A stretch of DNA of 64,000 nt. It comes from Treponema primitia ZAS-2 (GTDB lineage Bacteria > Spirochaetota > Spirochaetia > Treponematales > Breznakiellaceae). The stretch is from positions 2,480,001 to 2,544,000 of the forward strand of contig NC_015578.1 in assembly GCF_000214375.1 (NCBI RefSeq). Reading direction: 5' to 3'. The notes beneath the pieces were generated by a model, which was not told the origin of the DNA, did no database searches, and saw only the letters and a program-made list of their open reading frames with translations. The stretch's first letter is position 1. Every line of letters starts with the position of its first letter. Below are positions 61,826 to 64,000 of this stretch, piece after piece. The translations under genes and the position numbers were made by a program.

Positions 61826-62476
61826 TCAGCCCTTTAAGCACCGGACCAGGGCGGCCTTATCCTGGGCGCCAAAAAACGCCGAACCGGCCACCATAACGTC
61901 CACCCCCGCTTCACGGGCCATAGCAGCGGTAGCCTCATTAATGCCCCCGTCCACGGAGATAAGGTAGTTCCCCTTCCCCGCCGCCCTAAGCTGCACCAGG
62001 GTCCGGACCTTTTCCAGACATTCGGGGATCAGGGGCTGCCCCCCGTAGCCGGGATTAACGGTCATCACCAGAATCAGGTCAATAAAGGGCAATAGGGGCT
62101 CTATGGCAGAAACCGCCGTGCCAGGCACGATGCTGATCCCCGCTTTTTTTCCCTTTTCGTGGATGATCTGGAGTATGCGGTGGGAATGGACCGCCGCTTC
62201 CGCATGAAAAGTGATATAATCCGCCCCGGCTTTAATAAAATCACCCACTAAATTCTCTGGGTTTTGCACCATAAGGTGCACATCAAAGATTTCCGAAGCA
62301 TGGGGCCTGATATCCGCCACCAATTTGGGGCCAAAGGTCAGGTTGGGGACAAAAACACCGTCCATCACATCCAGATGGACCCATTCTGCCCCGGATGGCC
62401 CGATAAGGGCCACCGCCTGGGCCATGGCGGAAAAATCAGCGGAAAGCACCGAGGGTGCAATGATTGGTTTACCCAT
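61826..62476 (-). CDS. rpe: Ribulose-phosphate 3-epimerase
   Basis: 216 residues from the ATG at 62476 (MGKPIIAPSVLSADFSAMAQ); the frame opens 33 codons earlier without support. A TIM barrel with family motifs HLDVMDGVFVPNLTFGP, VHLMVQNPENLVGDF, MTVNPGYGGQPLIP and ISVDGGINEATAAM. It interconverts ribulose and xylulose 5-phosphate in the pentose phosphate pathway, supplying ribose for prs. No Shine-Dalgarno; a promoter ends 9 bases upstream. Confidence 0.95.
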   Translation of the reverse strand: MGKPIIAPSVLSADFSAMAQAVALIGPSGAEWVHLDVMDGVFVPNLTFGPKLVADIRPHASEIFDVHLMVQNPENLVGDFIKAGADYITFHAEAAVHSHRILQIIHEKGKKAGISIVPGTAVSAIEPLLPFIDLILVMTVNPGYGGQPLIPECLEKVRTLVQLRAAGKGNYLISVDGGINEATAAMAREAGVDVMVAGSAFFGAQDKAALVRCLKG

Positions 62477-62485
62477 AATACGCTG

Positions 62486-62515
62486 ATAATAGTGTGCCGG
62501 GCCCCCTCTTGTAAA
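62486..62515 (-). promoter_or_regulatory. rpe promoter, near-leaderless
   Basis: TTTACA (62515-62510), 18-base spacer, TATTAT (62491-62486), 9 bases to the ATG. Its -35 box overlaps the -35 of the divergent TPR gene. Confidence 0.65.
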
Positions 62516-62536
62516 GAACCGTAAAAATGGTATAAT
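62509..62536 (+). promoter_or_regulatory. Promoter of the TPR gene at 62558, divergent from rpe
   Basis: TTGTAA (62509-62514), 16-base spacer, TATAAT (62531-62536). The -35 shares bases 62510-62514 with the rpe -35, so polymerase could bind only one promoter at a time. Confidence 0.6.
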
Positions 62537-62557
62537 GGGAAAGATATTTTTATCAGA

Positions 62558-63544
62558 ATGCCGGTATTTATACAAGCCATGAACGAAGAACAGTCTGTAC
62601 AGAGGCTCATTCAGAAAGCCTATGAAAACCTGAAAGCCTCTGATGCGGATTCGGCCATTACGGCCCTGGAGGAAGCGCTAAAGATAGATTTTGAGAACCC
62701 TGAGGTGGTATACGCCCTGAAGTGCATACAATGGTGGCTGGACCGTATCAGGGTCACCGAAGATTCGACGCTATTAAAGCAAAGCGATACCTATGCCAGG
62801 GGGGATTTCATCCTTTCTCAATGGGACGCCTTTTATAGTTTTCTGGATCGTATGGGGAATTCAGATGCTAGGGTATACGATCCCTGTCACTATGCGATAA
62901 AGCGGTTTGTTTTTTCCACCGCCCTGCAATCCTTCGAGGATATCCTGGGGGACGGGAAAAACCGGCATGATCCGGGGCTGCTCTTACTGGTAGGCCGCTG
63001 TTACAAGGGGGTGGGGAACTACGAAGAGGCCCTGAAATACCTGGAACAGGCGGTAAAGTTCAAAAGGGAGGACGGGGGGGCCCTGTCGGAACTGGCGGAT
63101 GTAAATGCCCTGATGGAGGAAACCCGAAGCGCCAAGGCGCTGTTCCGGGAGGCATTTTTTATGGATGCCCAGAAGGTGGATCTCCGGTCCATGGAATCAG
63201 AGATGATACTCAGGCTGACCGACAGGGTGAAAGAACTGGGGTATAAAGGCAGGGAGCTTCTGGAATGGATACCCATTTACGGATGCTTGTACGGCATATT
63301 TTCGGTCAAGCGGGAATTAAAGCAGGTTGAACTGGGGCGCTTAAAACAATCCATATTCGCCCTGGAAAACACTGTCCGGGGGGGTCACGAGGATCTGAGC
63401 CTGCTCACCCCCCGGCTGATTAACCGGTATTTTTGGTTAATCGATCACTTTGAAAATATTCAGGAAGATCCCGGGAAGATTGAAGAGACCTTACTGAAAA
63501 TTAAAATTATAGACCCGGCCATATACGAACGGTATATGGGTTAG
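62558..63544 (+). CDS. TPR-repeat protein
   Basis: 328 residues; an ATG at 62579 (MNEEQSVQRLIQKAYENLKA) is an equally good start, neither having a Shine-Dalgarno. TPR units at residues 15-55 and about 135-180 (GLLLLVGRCYKGVGNYEEAL). Residues 230-290 look helical and less regular. No signal peptide. It lies 33 bases before greA and may be in one transcript with it; function unknown. Confidence 0.75.
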   Translation: MPVFIQAMNEEQSVQRLIQKAYENLKASDADSAITALEEALKIDFENPEVVYALKCIQWWLDRIRVTEDSTLLKQSDTYARGDFILSQWDAFYSFLDRMGNSDARVYDPCHYAIKRFVFSTALQSFEDILGDGKNRHDPGLLLLVGRCYKGVGNYEEALKYLEQAVKFKREDGGALSELADVNALMEETRSAKALFREAFFMDAQKVDLRSMESEMILRLTDRVKELGYKGRELLEWIPIYGCLYGIFSVKRELKQVELGRLKQSIFALENTVRGGHEDLSLLTPRLINRYFWLIDHFENIQEDPGKIEETLLKIKIIDPAIYERYMG

Positions 63545-63577
63545 TTTGAGAAGCATGTTAATGCGAGGAGTTACGAG

Positions 63578-64000
63578 ATGTCTGAAGCTCTCCTGAAAAA
63601 TGTACAGGAAATGCTGAACGAGGAGAAATGGACCAGAGCCACCCTCAGCAATTATTCTACCAACCAGTTTAAAGAGCTGGATGTTCTTTTACAGGAAGCC
63701 CGGGATGCGCGGGCCTACGATGAATTAAAGAAACTCTGCGATGAGCACCTGGTGCATACCAAAAACAGTATCATTGCCCTCTATCTTTCCGGGATGATCG
63801 CCCTCTCCCGGCAGCTCATCGACGATTCCGCCCTGATCAACCTGGTTACTATTTTTGTGGATAACCACAAGTGGAACATCGTAAAGTATCTCTGCGAACG
63901 GATCCTGGATCACGGGGAATCGAAGTTCGCCCTCCGCACCCTTTCGGAATGCTACAAAAACGACAACGAGGAAGAGGCAATTTACGGCATCTGGGAACGG
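63578..64000 (+). CDS. greA: Transcription elongation factor GreA, long spirochaetal form, 5' part
   Basis: 141 codons to the window edge, open at the end. The ATG at 63578 has GAGGAG 8 bases upstream. It opens MSEALLKNVQEMLNEEKWTR and ATLSNYSTNQFKEL follows, which matches my memory of the N-terminus of long GreA proteins of Treponema and Borrelia, where a helical region of several hundred residues precedes the GreA domain. The GreA coiled coil itself would lie beyond the window. GreA rescues backtracked RNA polymerase by stimulating cleavage of the transcript. Confidence 0.75.
   Translation, partial: MSEALLKNVQEMLNEEKWTRATLSNYSTNQFKELDVLLQEARDARAYDELKKLCDEHLVHTKNSIIALYLSGMIALSRQLIDDSALINLVTIFVDNHKWNIVKYLCERILDHGESKFALRTLSECYKNDNEEEAIYGIWER

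Overview
The window is chromosomal DNA of a spirochaete, most likely a GC-richer Treponema such as the termite-gut lineage (T. primitia / T. azotonutricia type). Pointers are the partial greA at the right edge, which has the long N-terminal extension I know from Treponema and Borrelia, many TPR, PEGA, LpoB-like and PilZ proteins, and the general gene repertoire. I see no rRNA, tRNA, CRISPR array, insertion sequence or phage gene. Coding density is very high and many genes overlap by 1-14 bases.

Layout. 5-3274: carB on the + strand, facing a PilZ gene. 3349-28384: a very long run of minus-strand genes. Read in the direction of transcription it is rimP-nusA-infB-rbfA-truB-ribF-rpsO, pnp-dut-lptF-lptG, a DUF2156 gene, prfB with a +1 frameshift, a PEGA protein, ftsY, an exported protein, a LolCDE-type ABC system and an aconitase-family hydratase. 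28615-38265, also minus: a frameshifted Rpn-family nuclease, a GH57-like protein that seems to lack its catalytic residues, and a six-gene Rnf-like cluster (large membrane protein, rnfC, D, G, E, A), preceded by a DUF212 gene. 38658-45602, plus: a pseudouridine synthase, a 5'-nucleotidase lipoprotein, an aminopeptidase, a P-loop protein and an exported Pro-rich TPR protein. 45629-64000: mixed strands, mainly RNA-modification enzymes (RlmD/TrmA type, miaB, rlmN, rsmD, pcnB), envelope lipoproteins, TPR proteins, prs, rpe and greA.

Three observations stand out. (1) A dispersed 24-bp repeat family lies in frame inside at least seven protein genes, in both orientations; at three loci a 15-bp palindrome sits inside a repeat unit at about the same internal position. 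This resembles a protein-coding palindromic element and I know of no description of it. (2) The Rnf-like cluster keeps gene order and fold signatures but has lost most of the expected cofactor motifs: flavin-attachment SGAT motifs, the membrane [2Fe-2S] cysteines and the RnfC flavin/NADH signature. rnfB is not in the window. (3) Several genes without a Shine-Dalgarno have a good -10 box only 6-9 bases before the ATG, suggesting leaderless or near-leaderless mRNAs; one is prfB, whose frameshift makes it autoregulated.

The rimP-nusA-infB operon has a promoter followed by an intrinsic terminator before its first gene, and the hydratase gene lies directly behind a terminator with no visible promoter. 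Both look like attenuation set-ups. All family assignments and motif comparisons were made by eye and from memory, without database searches.
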